64,000 nt of DNA from assembly GCA_052380005.1 (NCBI GenBank), contig JBQTCJ010000007.1; one strand, written 5' to 3'. Positions 37,325-46,414 of the stretch are shown piece by piece (position 1 is the first letter of the stretch; each line of letters begins with the position of its first letter). The notes under the pieces are model-generated. The model ran no database searches. It was given only the letters and a program-made list of their open reading frames with translations, and had not been told where the DNA came from. This DNA comes from Salinarimonas sp052380005. Its GTDB lineage: Bacteria > Pseudomonadota > Alphaproteobacteria > Rhizobiales > Beijerinckiaceae. The translations under genes were made by a program, and so were the position numbers.

Positions 37325-37347
37325 GCTTTCCCTACTCGCCAGACAAG

Positions 37348-37353
37348 AAGGAG
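37348..37353 (+). promoter_or_regulatory. Ribosome binding site fixing the ASCH gene start
   Basis: AAGGAG six bases before the ATG at 37360. A GTG at 37321 overlapping the zorD stop is in frame but has no such site. Confidence 0.75.
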
Positions 37354-37359
37354 AACCCG

Positions 37360-38277
37360 ATGAAGGGCCTGACCATCCGCGATCCGTGGATCGACCTGAT
37401 CCTCGACGGATTGAAAACCTGGGAGCTGCGCACGAGCGCGACGGCCAATCGCGGACCGATCGCGCTCGTGCGCAAGGGCTCGGGGCTGATCGAGGGGGTC
37501 GCGACACTCGTCGACGTGCTCCCGCCGCTGGACCGGCGCGGGCTCGCCGAGAGCGAGGAACTGCACCGCATCCCGCCCGAGGAGCAGGAGAACGCCATCG
37601 CCAACGGCTGGCTGACGCCGTGGGTGTTCGTCGATCCGATCCGCTTCGCGGAGCCGGTTCCGTATCTGCATCCGAACGGGGCGGTGATCTTCTTCGACTT
37701 GGCGGAGGAGGAGCGGGCGGGGGTGGAGCGGGCGCGGCGGCGGCCCGGGGCTCGCGGACCGCTTGCAATGCCAGCGGAGAAGGCGGAGCCAGCCGCCACC
37801 GCACGGGCGATACCCCGACCGGAGCCCGGCACCCTCCCGCCGCAATCTCGCGGGAAAGGAAAGTCTCCGCAGATTTCCCCCGAACTCGAGGCCCTGCTCG
37901 TCCGGGTCGCCCAAGCGGAGAGTTTCGACGTCAAGCCGCTCGAGAGCGCGCAGACGAAAATGCTCCGACTGTCCGTGCGGCGGGGAGGCACGACGCACTA
38001 CGTATTCATCGATAGGATGCCTGCATCGGAACCCGAGTTCCGTGTTTTTCTCGAACCCTCGGTCGACACGCGGATCGAGAGCGCGCTTTCCGGCTTTTCG
38101 GCCGTCCGTCGTTTCGTGAACGCGCGCGGTGGTGGACATGCCTTCCGGCACAGCGCGTTCCGAGCCTTCGCCGAAATGGAGAACGGACAGGAGCCGGCGG
38201 CGCACGGTTGGATGGTCCGATCGCGGGAGGCGGGCTCGACGTTTCCGCTCATTCTCCGCGCCGTCGCCGGCACCTGA
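37360..38277 (+). CDS. ASCH-domain protein following Zorya
   Basis: A 305-residue protein. The first about 125 residues are an ASCH (PUA-like) domain: MKGLTIRDPWIDLILDGLKTWELR, RGPIALVRKGSGLIEGVATLVDV, and the closing GAVIFFD. A Pro/Ala/Arg-rich linker (about 125-175) leads to a C-terminal region of about 130 residues that is not recognised and is visibly less GC-rich in places. ASCH domains bind RNA or modified nucleic acid. It follows zorD by 35 bp and converges with the uvrD-like gene at 38296 with an 18-bp gap, so it is probably the end of the Zorya transcript. It is not a standard type I Zorya component. Confidence 0.8.
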   Translation: MKGLTIRDPWIDLILDGLKTWELRTSATANRGPIALVRKGSGLIEGVATLVDVLPPLDRRGLAESEELHRIPPEEQENAIANGWLTPWVFVDPIRFAEPVPYLHPNGAVIFFDLAEEERAGVERARRRPGARGPLAMPAEKAEPAATARAIPRPEPGTLPPQSRGKGKSPQISPELEALLVRVAQAESFDVKPLESAQTKMLRLSVRRGGTTHYVFIDRMPASEPEFRVFLEPSVDTRIESALSGFSAVRRFVNARGGGHAFRHSAFRAFAEMENGQEPAAHGWMVRSREAGSTFPLILRAVAGT

Positions 38278-38295
38278 CCGCCCACCCCGCCCCCC

Positions 38296-40413
38296 TCACC
38301 CCAACCCCGCCTCCCCCAAGAAGGGCGACGGGATCGCCGGCTCGTCGCCGATCCGCCCACTCAGCGTGAGCACGAGCCGGCGCTTGGCGCGGGTCATCGC
38401 CACGTAGAACAGGCGGCGCTCCGCCTCGCGGGCCTCGAGGCTCGCGGCGCGGCGCAGGGGCCAGACGCCGTCGACGACGTCGAGCATGACGACCGTGTCG
38501 AACTCCTTGCCCTTGGCGCGCAGCGCCGTCATCAGGTGGATCGGGCGCCGCCAGGTCTCGTCGGCATCGTCCTCCTCGCCGGGGAGCCGGGCCAGCGTCT
38601 CGCGGGCGGCTTCGAGGTCGTCGAGGAAGGTCTGGAAGTCGTCGCCGTAGCGCTCGGCGTATTCCGCCAGGTAGAGGAACGGCGGGTCGGCGTGGAAGAT
38701 GTCCTCCTGGCTCTTGCCGTAATCCTGGTCGAGCCCGTCGAAGCCGGCGCCGAGCGCCACGATGGCGCCGCGCACGTCGGCCGCGGCGAAGAGCCGGCGA
38801 ATGGCGTCGGCGAAGGACAGGCTCGCCCCGCAGTCCTCGTTCGCCACCCCCTTGAGCGGCCCACGATGGTCGGCGAGCGCATCGAGCGCCTCGGCGTAGC
38901 TCTTGGGCTTCGCGGCGCCGAGGTGGCGGCGCAGGCCGTCGCGCTCGGCCTTCTTGAGCGGCCAGCGCTTGACGAGGTCGCACAGGCCGAGCACGTCGTC
39001 GAGCAGCGTCGGCGAGCGGACGCCGAGGCGGGCGAAGGCGCAGGTCTGGAGCGCGTGTCGCAGCTTCTCGAAGCTGTGGCTGAGGAACACCTGCAGGTCT
39101 TCCGCGGCGCAGAAAGGGATGCCCTCGCGGGCCATCATCACCTGGTAGGGGATGAGCTGCGCGCGCTTGCGCGAGAGAATCGCGAGCCTCGCGCCGGGGC
39201 GCTGGGCGGCGACGAAGGTACGCACCTCCGCCATCACCGCATCGAGCGAGCCCGTGAAGGTCGGCGCGTTGAAGACGTCGATCTCGGCGTCGGCCGTCTG
39301 CATGGCGACGACGCGCTTGGGCTCCCGCCGCGTGTTGACGACGATGAGGCGCTGCGAGGCGGCGACGATGTTGCGCGGGCAACGATAATTGCGCTCGAGC
39401 ACGTAGGTGTCGAAGGCGCGCTCGAAATGCTCGTGCGGCCGCAGGATGTAATGCGGGCTCGCGCCGCGCCATTCGAAGATCGCCTGGTCGTCGTCGCCGA
39501 CGAGCGTGGCGTCCGCCCCGTGCAGCTCGACGATCGTGCGGGTGAGCGCGAGGTCGAGGGGGTTGATGTCCTGGAACTCGTCGACGAGCACCTGCCCGTA
39601 GCGCGAGCCGCCGGTGGGGCGGCGCCCCTCCGCGATCTGCCGGCGCACGTCGAGGAAGGCCACGTATTTCTGGTCCTCCATGGTGAACATCGCCTGATCG
39701 AGCATCGTGCGGCAAGCGTCCTTCCAGAACGGGATCACGCCTTCGAGAAACGTCTCGAGGCGCGTGTCCTCCAGGATCTTCAGCTCGTGCAGGCGATCGA
39801 CGATCGCCTCCAGGCGGCCCAGCAGGCCGAGCCGGATCAGATCGTCGATGCGGTCGTTCGCCTGGCCGAAGCCCTCCGCCTCGTGGTCGAAGCCGAGGGA
39901 TTTCAGGTCGTCGATGAGCCCCGAGAGCACCTTGTCGATCACGAAAGGCCGCGAGGCGATCGCCGCCGCGATGGCGGGATAGGCCTTCCAGACCGGCTGC
40001 AGCGTGTTCTGGACGAGCTGCCGGCGCTCGTATTCACCGGCGAGCAGGCGGGGGCTGTGGTGGTTGGCGCGCACGCGCCGCCAGCCCCAGCCATTGAGGG
40101 TGACGACGTCGACCGACGAGGCGAGCGCGCCGAAATCGTCCGCCTTCAGCCGCGCGCGCAGCTCGTCGCGGGCGGCGCGGGTGAAGGTGACGACGAGGAA
40201 GCGGCCCTTTCCGTCGGCGCGCCGCGAGAGCTCGGCGCAGCGCCACAGCAGCGATTGCGTCTTGCCGCTGCCCGCGGGTGCGAGCAGCCTGAGGCTGCCG
40301 GCGGGCGCCTCGACGAAGGCGCGCTGGAACGGGTCGAGCTGGCCGCGCCCGACATCGCTCACCTCGGGCATGAGGGCCGTCCCCGAGCCGTGTCCGTCGA
40401 TCTCGTGCGTCAT
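38296..40413 (-). CDS. UvrD/PcrA-family DNA helicase
   Basis: A 705-residue superfamily 1A helicase. It shows LAPAGSGKTQSLLWRCAELS (Walker A, near residue 45), VVTFTRAARDELRARL, VLVDEFQDINPLD (DExx), LVGDDDQAIFEWRGASP, LMTALRAKGKEFDTVVMLD and LFYVAMTRAKRRLVLTL. No nuclease domain is visible. The ATG at 40413 has GGAGG eight bases upstream; an ATG at 40428 is also in frame. It is the last gene of the six-gene minus-strand series that begins with Res at 50370, 36 bp after the stop of the RelE-UvrD gene. Confidence 0.85.
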   Translation of the reverse strand: MTHEIDGHGSGTALMPEVSDVGRGQLDPFQRAFVEAPAGSLRLLAPAGSGKTQSLLWRCAELSRRADGKGRFLVVTFTRAARDELRARLKADDFGALASSVDVVTLNGWGWRRVRANHHSPRLLAGEYERRQLVQNTLQPVWKAYPAIAAAIASRPFVIDKVLSGLIDDLKSLGFDHEAEGFGQANDRIDDLIRLGLLGRLEAIVDRLHELKILEDTRLETFLEGVIPFWKDACRTMLDQAMFTMEDQKYVAFLDVRRQIAEGRRPTGGSRYGQVLVDEFQDINPLDLALTRTIVELHGADATLVGDDDQAIFEWRGASPHYILRPHEHFERAFDTYVLERNYRCPRNIVAASQRLIVVNTRREPKRVVAMQTADAEIDVFNAPTFTGSLDAVMAEVRTFVAAQRPGARLAILSRKRAQLIPYQVMMAREGIPFCAAEDLQVFLSHSFEKLRHALQTCAFARLGVRSPTLLDDVLGLCDLVKRWPLKKAERDGLRRHLGAAKPKSYAEALDALADHRGPLKGVANEDCGASLSFADAIRRLFAAADVRGAIVALGAGFDGLDQDYGKSQEDIFHADPPFLYLAEYAERYGDDFQTFLDDLEAARETLARLPGEEDDADETWRRPIHLMTALRAKGKEFDTVVMLDVVDGVWPLRRAASLEAREAERRLFYVAMTRAKRRLVLTLSGRIGDEPAIPSPFLGEAGLG

Positions 40414-40449
40414 GGCGCTGTCCTCCATTTTTCTTCTTCGTCTTCGACG

Positions 40450-42549
40450 TCAGCCGCGCGCGGCCATGTCCGCCAGGAACTCCGATCCCGGCTCGACACC
40501 CGTCACGATCAGTCGATCCCGCGCCCGGGTGCACGCCACGTAGAGCAGGTGCCGCTCGGAGACGTACACTTCCTCCAGCTCGACCGCGTCCGCCACCGCT
40601 TCGAGCCGGGCGGCGAGCGGCAGCACCTCGTCGTCGCAGGCCATCACCGCCACCGCCTTGAACTCGAGGCCCTTGGCGTGGTGCATCACGCCGAGCGAGG
40701 CGCGCGCGCCCGCTTCCTCGCCGACCGCGGTGAGCTCGAGCGCCGGCACGTCGGCGGCGGCGAGCGCCGCGCGGGCGCGGGGGAGTTGCGCCTCGTCGCG
40801 GACGAAGATTCCGATCTCGGCGGGTGTGATCCCGTCCGCTATCGCCCCGCGCAAGAACGCCCCCACGGCCTCGATCTCCGCCGCCTCGTCGGCGAGTAGC
40901 GCCACCTCCGGCGCCGGTCCCTCGAACACCGAGACCGTGCCGGCGCGGGCGTCGGCGAGGCCGTCGGCGTCGGTGACGGCATCGGGCAGGAGCCGGTCCG
41001 CCGTCGAGCGGATCTGGCGGGAGGTGCGGTAGCAGACCTTGAGGGTCGCCGAGCGGCCGCGGACGTCGATGCCGAGCCCCTTCCAGGAGAACGGCTGCTG
41101 GAAGATGCGCTGGCCGATGTCGCCGGCGAGGAAGAGCGCGTTCTCGCCCTCTCCCACGAGCGCGGCGAGGAAGCGCAGCTCCGGCGGGCCGCAATCCTGC
41201 GCCTCGTCGACGATCACGTGGGCGAAGGGCTTGTCCGCCCGCGCCGCGAGCCAGTCCGTCGCCACGGCGAAGACCTCGGCGCGGGTGACGAGCGCCTGGC
41301 GGGCGAGGATGGCGCGCGCCTCGGCGAAGGCCGGCCAGAGCCGCTCGCGCTGCTTCGACCCGAGGCGCGCCTTTCGGCCGAGCCGCGGGACGGTGGCGTA
41401 GGCCTCGGCGTCGGGCAGGCGCCAGGCATCGACGATGTGGGTCCATTCCGAGACGAGGAAACGCTCGGACGCCTCGACGCCGAGCCGCTCGGCGGCCTTG
41501 AGGAGCGCATCGCGCACCTGCTCGGGGCGCGCGACCCGTGGGCGCCGGCCTTCCGCCAGCTCGTAGTACTCCTCCGCGAGCGCCGCGAGCGTCGTCACGC
41601 GCGTGCGCGGCACGATGCCGGGGCGCGCGCCGGCCAGCACGTCGAGCTTCGCGGCGAGGGCTTTCGCGAGCGCCGGGGCGAAGGTCGCGAGCAGCACCCG
41701 GCCGTCGCCCGGCGCGGAGGCGAGGCGGGCTGCGCGGTGGAGGGCGACCACGGTCTTGCCGGTGCCGGCGGAGCCGAGCACGCGGGCGGGGCCGGCGAAG
41801 TCGCGCGCGACCACGGCTTCCTGGGAGGGGTGCAGGAACACCGCCCAGCGCTCCCAGGGCGCGGCGAGCGCCGCCTCCAGCGCCTCCGTGCTGTCGATGT
41901 CCACGAACCGGCGGCGGGCGTCGGGGTGCGCGTATCCGGCGGCTTCGACGGGGACCGGCGCGGGCGCGGCGAGGCGGCCAGTGGCGGCGTATTCGAGGAG
42001 CGCTTCCGCGGCCTCGGCCGGGAGATGCGGCGCGAGCGCGAGGAAGCCGTCCTCGTCGGCGGCGCGGATGTCGGCGATCCAGTCCTCCGGGACGCCCACA
42101 GTGAGAAGCGCGTCGGGGTCGAGGGCGGCGAAGAGGGGTTTTCGCACGGGCGCCGGCGCCGGGGCGGGGGCCTCCGGCTGGAAGAGATCGTGCTGGCGGG
42201 GCGGCGCGATCTCCTCCACCCGCTCGCGGATCTCGACGATCTGGATCGCGCCCGTCTTCGGATGCGCCTCGATCCGCCGCCGCGCCGCCCAGGCATAGGC
42301 GGCATCGTGGTGATCGACGTAAGCCAGAAGCAGCGCGCCCTCGGTCCTGTGCACCACGAGCCGAATGTCCCGGCTCGCCCGCGCCGACCAAAAGTTCGGG
42401 TCCTTCGCCGCATCGATGCGGTGGAGCGACAGGCCGGGGCGGGTGGGGTCGGTCTGGAGATCGAACGCGGCCGTCTTCACCGCCTTCTGCTCGTCCGCGG
42501 TGAGGCGGGCGAGGGCGGCGGTGAAGGTGTCGGCGATGCGGAAGATCAT
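40450..42549 (-). CDS. RelE/ParE-like domain fused to a UvrD-family helicase
   Basis: A 699-residue fusion. Residues 1-95 match the RelE/ParE toxin fold: FTAALARLTADEQKAVKTAAFDL, SLHRIDAAKDPNFWSARASRDIRLVVHR, LAYVDHHDAAYAWAARRRI. After a linker with a small helical region, a superfamily 1A helicase follows: LGSAGTGKTVVALHRAARLA near 235, VIVDEAQDCGPPELRFLAAL, LAGDIGQRIF, HAKGLEFKAVAVMACDD and LLYVACTRARDRLIVTG. The start lies one base after the PLD gene's stop. RelE-UvrD fusions exist in other bacteria; whether the RelE part is an RNase, a ribosome-binding module or a structural remnant is unknown. Confidence 0.82.
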   Translation of the reverse strand: MIFRIADTFTAALARLTADEQKAVKTAAFDLQTDPTRPGLSLHRIDAAKDPNFWSARASRDIRLVVHRTEGALLLAYVDHHDAAYAWAARRRIEAHPKTGAIQIVEIRERVEEIAPPRQHDLFQPEAPAPAPAPVRKPLFAALDPDALLTVGVPEDWIADIRAADEDGFLALAPHLPAEAAEALLEYAATGRLAAPAPVPVEAAGYAHPDARRRFVDIDSTEALEAALAAPWERWAVFLHPSQEAVVARDFAGPARVLGSAGTGKTVVALHRAARLASAPGDGRVLLATFAPALAKALAAKLDVLAGARPGIVPRTRVTTLAALAEEYYELAEGRRPRVARPEQVRDALLKAAERLGVEASERFLVSEWTHIVDAWRLPDAEAYATVPRLGRKARLGSKQRERLWPAFAEARAILARQALVTRAEVFAVATDWLAARADKPFAHVIVDEAQDCGPPELRFLAALVGEGENALFLAGDIGQRIFQQPFSWKGLGIDVRGRSATLKVCYRTSRQIRSTADRLLPDAVTDADGLADARAGTVSVFEGPAPEVALLADEAAEIEAVGAFLRGAIADGITPAEIGIFVRDEAQLPRARAALAAADVPALELTAVGEEAGARASLGVMHHAKGLEFKAVAVMACDDEVLPLAARLEAVADAVELEEVYVSERHLLYVACTRARDRLIVTGVEPGSEFLADMAARG

Positions 42550-42550
42550 G

Positions 42551-43414
42551 TCAGATCAGCACCCAAAGCCGTCCTGTTCTGCGGAATGGATTATTCCTGG
42601 TAGCAAGCAATTCTTCTAGCTCCGGATACTCCCGGTCAGTGGGCTTGACGAGCTTGTATGAATAATCCCGCGCCCCGTGCTTTTTAAAGCGGAGGATGTC
42701 CCCAACGGTCGCGCCAGGTATTTCTATTGTGTAGTTGTGGTCATGCGCAACAACTGGGCGAGTAACTTGGACGCCGTTTGCCTCGTCGGTAAGATTTAAC
42801 CGAGGGCTCGCGTTGAGCAGCTGTCGTCTGAACCCAAAGAAGTTTTCCCACGCAGGAACTGGCGGCTGTACTTGACTGTTTCGGTAAACGCCTTGCTCCA
42901 GCGTGACTTCCATCACCATAAGGTTGAATGGCTTAGAAGGACGATATGTTTTGATCTTCTTTGGTGGTTGATAATAGCTAATCAACTCTTGCATATCATG
43001 ATCGGTAAGCGCTTGGCCTGAGGCAGCAAGCTCAACAATCCATTTCCTGACATCGTGGATCATCTCAGGATCTGATGTCCGGACGACCGCTTCAGTAAGA
43101 TGATCGCGGGACGATTTCGACACGTTTGCAGAACCAACATACGCGATTTGGTCGAAGGCGTACGTTTTTGCGTGTAACTGCTCATGTGAAAATATGCTGA
43201 TTCCCGACTTCATTGCGGTCAGTAGAGCAAGGGGCGATGTAGCACCGGCGGCAACACTTAATTTTGTTGCATTAACAACCAAAATAGATTCCCTTGGAAG
43301 CGGTAGAATATCATTGTCATGGTCAGTATAGTAAGCGACTGCTGCCTGACATGCCGAAGTTGCAGCTTTTGCATCAGCAGTGATGCGAGACCAGACTGAA
43401 CCAGCGATGAACAT
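42551..43414 (-). CDS. Phospholipase D-like family protein (putative nuclease)
   Basis: A 287-residue protein with one HKD site: LHAKTYAFDQIAYVGSANVSKSS near residues 90-112, with His, Lys, the following Asp and the GSAN turn in place. PLD-fold proteins with one HKD act as dimers, including BfiI-type restriction nucleases and the DISARM protein DrmC. The C-terminal 150 residues are not recognised. The ATG at 43414 is preceded by TGAGGTG six bases upstream, which is better than the GTG at 43423. It sits between mod and the RelE-UvrD gene with almost no spacing, and is far less GC-rich than the neighbours, a sign of separate acquisition. Confidence 0.78.
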   Translation of the reverse strand: MFIAGSVWSRITADAKAATSACQAAVAYYTDHDNDILPLPRESILVVNATKLSVAAGATSPLALLTAMKSGISIFSHEQLHAKTYAFDQIAYVGSANVSKSSRDHLTEAVVRTSDPEMIHDVRKWIVELAASGQALTDHDMQELISYYQPPKKIKTYRPSKPFNLMVMEVTLEQGVYRNSQVQPPVPAWENFFGFRRQLLNASPRLNLTDEANGVQVTRPVVAHDHNYTIEIPGATVGDILRFKKHGARDYSYKLVKPTDREYPELEELLATRNNPFRRTGRLWVLI

Positions 43415-43421
43415 TTTTGGC

Positions 43422-43428
43422 ACCTCAT
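43422..43428 (-). promoter_or_regulatory. Ribosome binding site fixing the PLD gene start
   Basis: Minus strand reads TGAGGTG, six or seven bases before the ATG at 43414 and overlapping the stop of mod. This favours the ATG over the GTG at 43423. Confidence 0.65.
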
Positions 43429-46409
43429 ACCTGAAGGATTCTCATCACCTCGTCCCCGAAGTGATTGATCACTTTTACCGCTATTCGCCCGGTCTTCGGC
43501 CTGGCGAAATCGCGTGAGACCGCGGAATACAACGTCCCCCAGGCCTCCTCGTCAACTTCGGATTTCAACGCACTCTTGAGAGCCTTAAAGGGATCTTGCG
43601 CCCCGAGGAAATACGCCTGGCGCACGAAGAAGCTCTCCTCGTCGTAGTCGTCGTCGACGAACCAGGCCGCCACGCCCTCCACGCCGTCGGACCGGATCTG
43701 CCCCGTGTTCGGGTCGAACACGTCCACCCCGTGGACGCGCACGCGGATCAGCCCCTCGCCCGCGTCCTCCACCTCCACGTCCGGCTCGCCGAAGACGACG
43801 AAGAGGTTGCCCTTGCCGGTGTTCTTGAGGTCCTCGGCCATGTGCAGGTCGGGGTTCATGCGCGCTTGCAGCACCGGCATCGGGCCCATGCGCTGCACCT
43901 CGGCCGCGTGGGCGTCGAAGGCGAAGGCGCAGACGATGAGCACGTCGAAGCGCGCGTCCGTGGCCTCGCGGGCAGCGGCGACGATGGCGGCGCGGGTGAC
44001 GGTGCCGAATTCCGGGCCGATGAAGATCGCCGCCCGCCGCTCCGCCGCACCCTCGGCGAAGGTGCCCGCCGCGCCGATCCACTCGCCCGGCCAGCCCTGG
44101 AGGGAGGTGAAGCGGATCGTGTCCGACTTCGCATGCTGGTGGACGCCGGCCGTGCGCAGGTGCTCGATCACCATGGTGGCGAACTCGGTCGGCGGCGTCC
44201 CGCCGGTGCGCTTCACGCGCCGGCCCGCCTCCGCGTCGATCTCGTCGATCAGCTCGTCGTCGAGATCGTCCGCGGGCGCGACCCGGTGGGGCGACAGGCT
44301 CTCCACCGTGAAGGGGCCGGCGACGCGCACACGGCCCTTGTCCTCGTAGGGGCGATCGTAGAGCAGCTCAAGCTCCGACGTCTCCGCGACCACCGCATCC
44401 ATCTCGCCCTTTCGTGCCCGCAGGGCCTCTTGCAGAGCAATCAGCGTATGGATTGCCTCTTCGGACCACGACTGAAGGGCGCGAGCTGGGACTTCCCACT
44501 CTTCGAAAGAGGAGCCCGTCTTCTCGTTCAACACAATTAATAGTTCATCGATCTTGTCGTGCCATCTCTCCCAAATCACGTCGATCTTTGCGTTATTGGC
44601 GATCGACCCCGATGTCTGCCAGCGCGCGCGCTCATAGACAAACCCGAGCTTGACATCGTGCCGGTGACTTCCACCGCCAATCGAACCACCGAGCTCGAGC
44701 TCCTTTCGGGCGCCTTCTGCGCTGTCCTTCAGGATAAAGAATGGAAAACTGGCGCTCATCAGGCGGGCTCGCGTCAGCGCGAGTGCGACACGCGACGTAT
44801 CGATCGTGATCCACCTCCTCCCCCAATGCTCAGCCACGTATGCGGTGGTACCTGAGCCACAGGTCGGGTCGAGTACGATATCGCCGGGATCGGTCGTCAT
44901 CAGAATGCAGCGCTTAACCAGCTCAGTATTTGTTTGTACGACGTAGACCGGGTTGGACGCCCCCCCCAGACTATCCCACCAGTTCGAAATTCTAGAGATC
45001 GGCGGCTCCGGCGCGTAGCGCACGAAACGAACGTCGTTCTTCAGCGGGTAGAGGCGACCCGATCGCTCCAGCCTCGTCATTCCCGGAGTTTCACCGTCGT
45101 CGGCGATTACCGTGTGCTTCCAGCACTGTCCATCGCCGATCGGAAAAACCCTCCCGTGCATTTTGAAAGGGTGCGACTGCCTACGACGGAAACCTCCGCT
45201 TTTCATTGGGTTTAAGGCAAATAGACGTGAGCCGGGGTAACGTTCTTTAAGAAGTGCGTAATTGGACGCGTAGTCCGTTCCATCGCGCTCCGACAGCTCG
45301 CGAACTGACAGGCGCTCCCCAGCTTCGAGTTCAACCATATTGTACGTCTCGAAGATTTCTTCGTTCTCGCGAACGTTGAAGAGAGGCCTAAATTTTACGC
45401 GTCCGGAATTTTTATCTGATTTTGAATACCAGATAATATGGTCGTTGACAGCTTCGAGTAGATTGCTGATCTGGCTGCCCTTTTTCTTTACGACGATGTT
45501 TACGACAAAGCACTCCTCCCCGAACACCTCATCCATCACCGCCCGCACCCGGTGGACGTTCTCGTCCCCGATCTGCACGAAGATCGACCCGCTCTCCGTC
45601 AGCAGCTCCCGCGCCACGGTTAGCCGGTCGCGCAGATAGGTGAGGTAGGAGTGGATGCCGTCCTTCCAGGTGTCGCGGAAGGCCTTCACCTGCTCGGGCT
45701 CGCGGGTGATGTCGGTGGCCTTGCCGTCCTTGACGTCGCGCGAGAGGGTGGAGACCTGCCAATTGGAGTTGAACTTGATGCCGTAGGGCGGGTCGAAATA
45801 GATCGCCTGCACCTTGCCCTTCAGCGCCTCGCGCTGGGCGAGCGAGGCCATGACCTGGAGGCTGTCGCCCAGGATCATTCGGTTCGTCCAGTGCTGCTCG
45901 TGCTGGTAGAACTCGAGCCGCGCCTCCGGGTCCGGCAGGCCGTTGAAGTCGGCGAAGAGATCGGGCGCGTCGGTCTTGGCCTCGGCGCCCGCCTTCGAGC
46001 GGCGCATCAGGTCCTGGATGATGGCCTTGGGGTGGATCTTCTCCTGGATGTACAGCGGCGGCGCCTCGACCACGAGGTCGGACCAGTCCTGCGCGTCCTT
46101 CCCCCGCCAGACGAGCTGTGCGTCCCCGATCGCGACCTCGCCGGTCTTCACCAGCGCCTCGATCTGCGCCTTCGAGAGCCGGATCCGCGCTCCGTTCCAG
46201 ACGATCTGCGGATCGCGATCCCCGTCCCGCTCCCGCGTCTCGCCCGGCGCCAGCGGCCGCGCCCGCTCGAACCGCGCCGGCTCGACGGGGTTTTGCGCCT
46301 CCTGCGCCAGCGCGAAGCTCTGATGCTCGGCGGTGGGAATGTTCGTCCGCCGCTCGCCCTCGTGGGCGAGGGTCTCGACGCGGGTCGGGCCTTTGGGGGT
46401 GCGGGCCAT
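43425..46409 (-). CDS. mod: Type III restriction-modification Mod (DNA methyltransferase)
   Basis: A 994-residue beta-class N6-adenine methyltransferase. Catalytic motif IV is DPPYG near residue 204, preceded by AIYF; the AdoMet motif is DPTCGSGTTAYVAEHWGRRW near 512, in the IV-then-I order of type III Mod. It is longer than usual (about 650), with an extra N-terminal region of about 150 residues and a C-terminal region ending in IAVKVINHFGDEVMRILQV. Residues about 300-660 (44430-45520) are clearly AT-richer than either end. It is the third gene of the operon, 5 bp after the DUF4268 gene. It should methylate adenine in an asymmetric target and guide Res. Confidence 0.88.
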   Translation of the reverse strand: MARTPKGPTRVETLAHEGERRTNIPTAEHQSFALAQEAQNPVEPARFERARPLAPGETRERDGDRDPQIVWNGARIRLSKAQIEALVKTGEVAIGDAQLVWRGKDAQDWSDLVVEAPPLYIQEKIHPKAIIQDLMRRSKAGAEAKTDAPDLFADFNGLPDPEARLEFYQHEQHWTNRMILGDSLQVMASLAQREALKGKVQAIYFDPPYGIKFNSNWQVSTLSRDVKDGKATDITREPEQVKAFRDTWKDGIHSYLTYLRDRLTVARELLTESGSIFVQIGDENVHRVRAVMDEVFGEECFVVNIVVKKKGSQISNLLEAVNDHIIWYSKSDKNSGRVKFRPLFNVRENEEIFETYNMVELEAGERLSVRELSERDGTDYASNYALLKERYPGSRLFALNPMKSGGFRRRQSHPFKMHGRVFPIGDGQCWKHTVIADDGETPGMTRLERSGRLYPLKNDVRFVRYAPEPPISRISNWWDSLGGASNPVYVVQTNTELVKRCILMTTDPGDIVLDPTCGSGTTAYVAEHWGRRWITIDTSRVALALTRARLMSASFPFFILKDSAEGARKELELGGSIGGGSHRHDVKLGFVYERARWQTSGSIANNAKIDVIWERWHDKIDELLIVLNEKTGSSFEEWEVPARALQSWSEEAIHTLIALQEALRARKGEMDAVVAETSELELLYDRPYEDKGRVRVAGPFTVESLSPHRVAPADDLDDELIDEIDAEAGRRVKRTGGTPPTEFATMVIEHLRTAGVHQHAKSDTIRFTSLQGWPGEWIGAAGTFAEGAAERRAAIFIGPEFGTVTRAAIVAAAREATDARFDVLIVCAFAFDAHAAEVQRMGPMPVLQARMNPDLHMAEDLKNTGKGNLFVVFGEPDVEVEDAGEGLIRVRVHGVDVFDPNTGQIRSDGVEGVAAWFVDDDYDEESFFVRQAYFLGAQDPFKALKSALKSEVDEEAWGTLYSAVSRDFARPKTGRIAVKVINHFGDEVMRILQV

Positions 46410-46414
46410 TGGTA

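Noticed and set aside
33896..37804. A 1302-residue minus-strand open frame across zorC/zorD
   Set aside because: Arg/Ala/Gly-rich shadow of the opposite strand with no domain; zorD and the ASCH gene on the plus strand explain the sequence.
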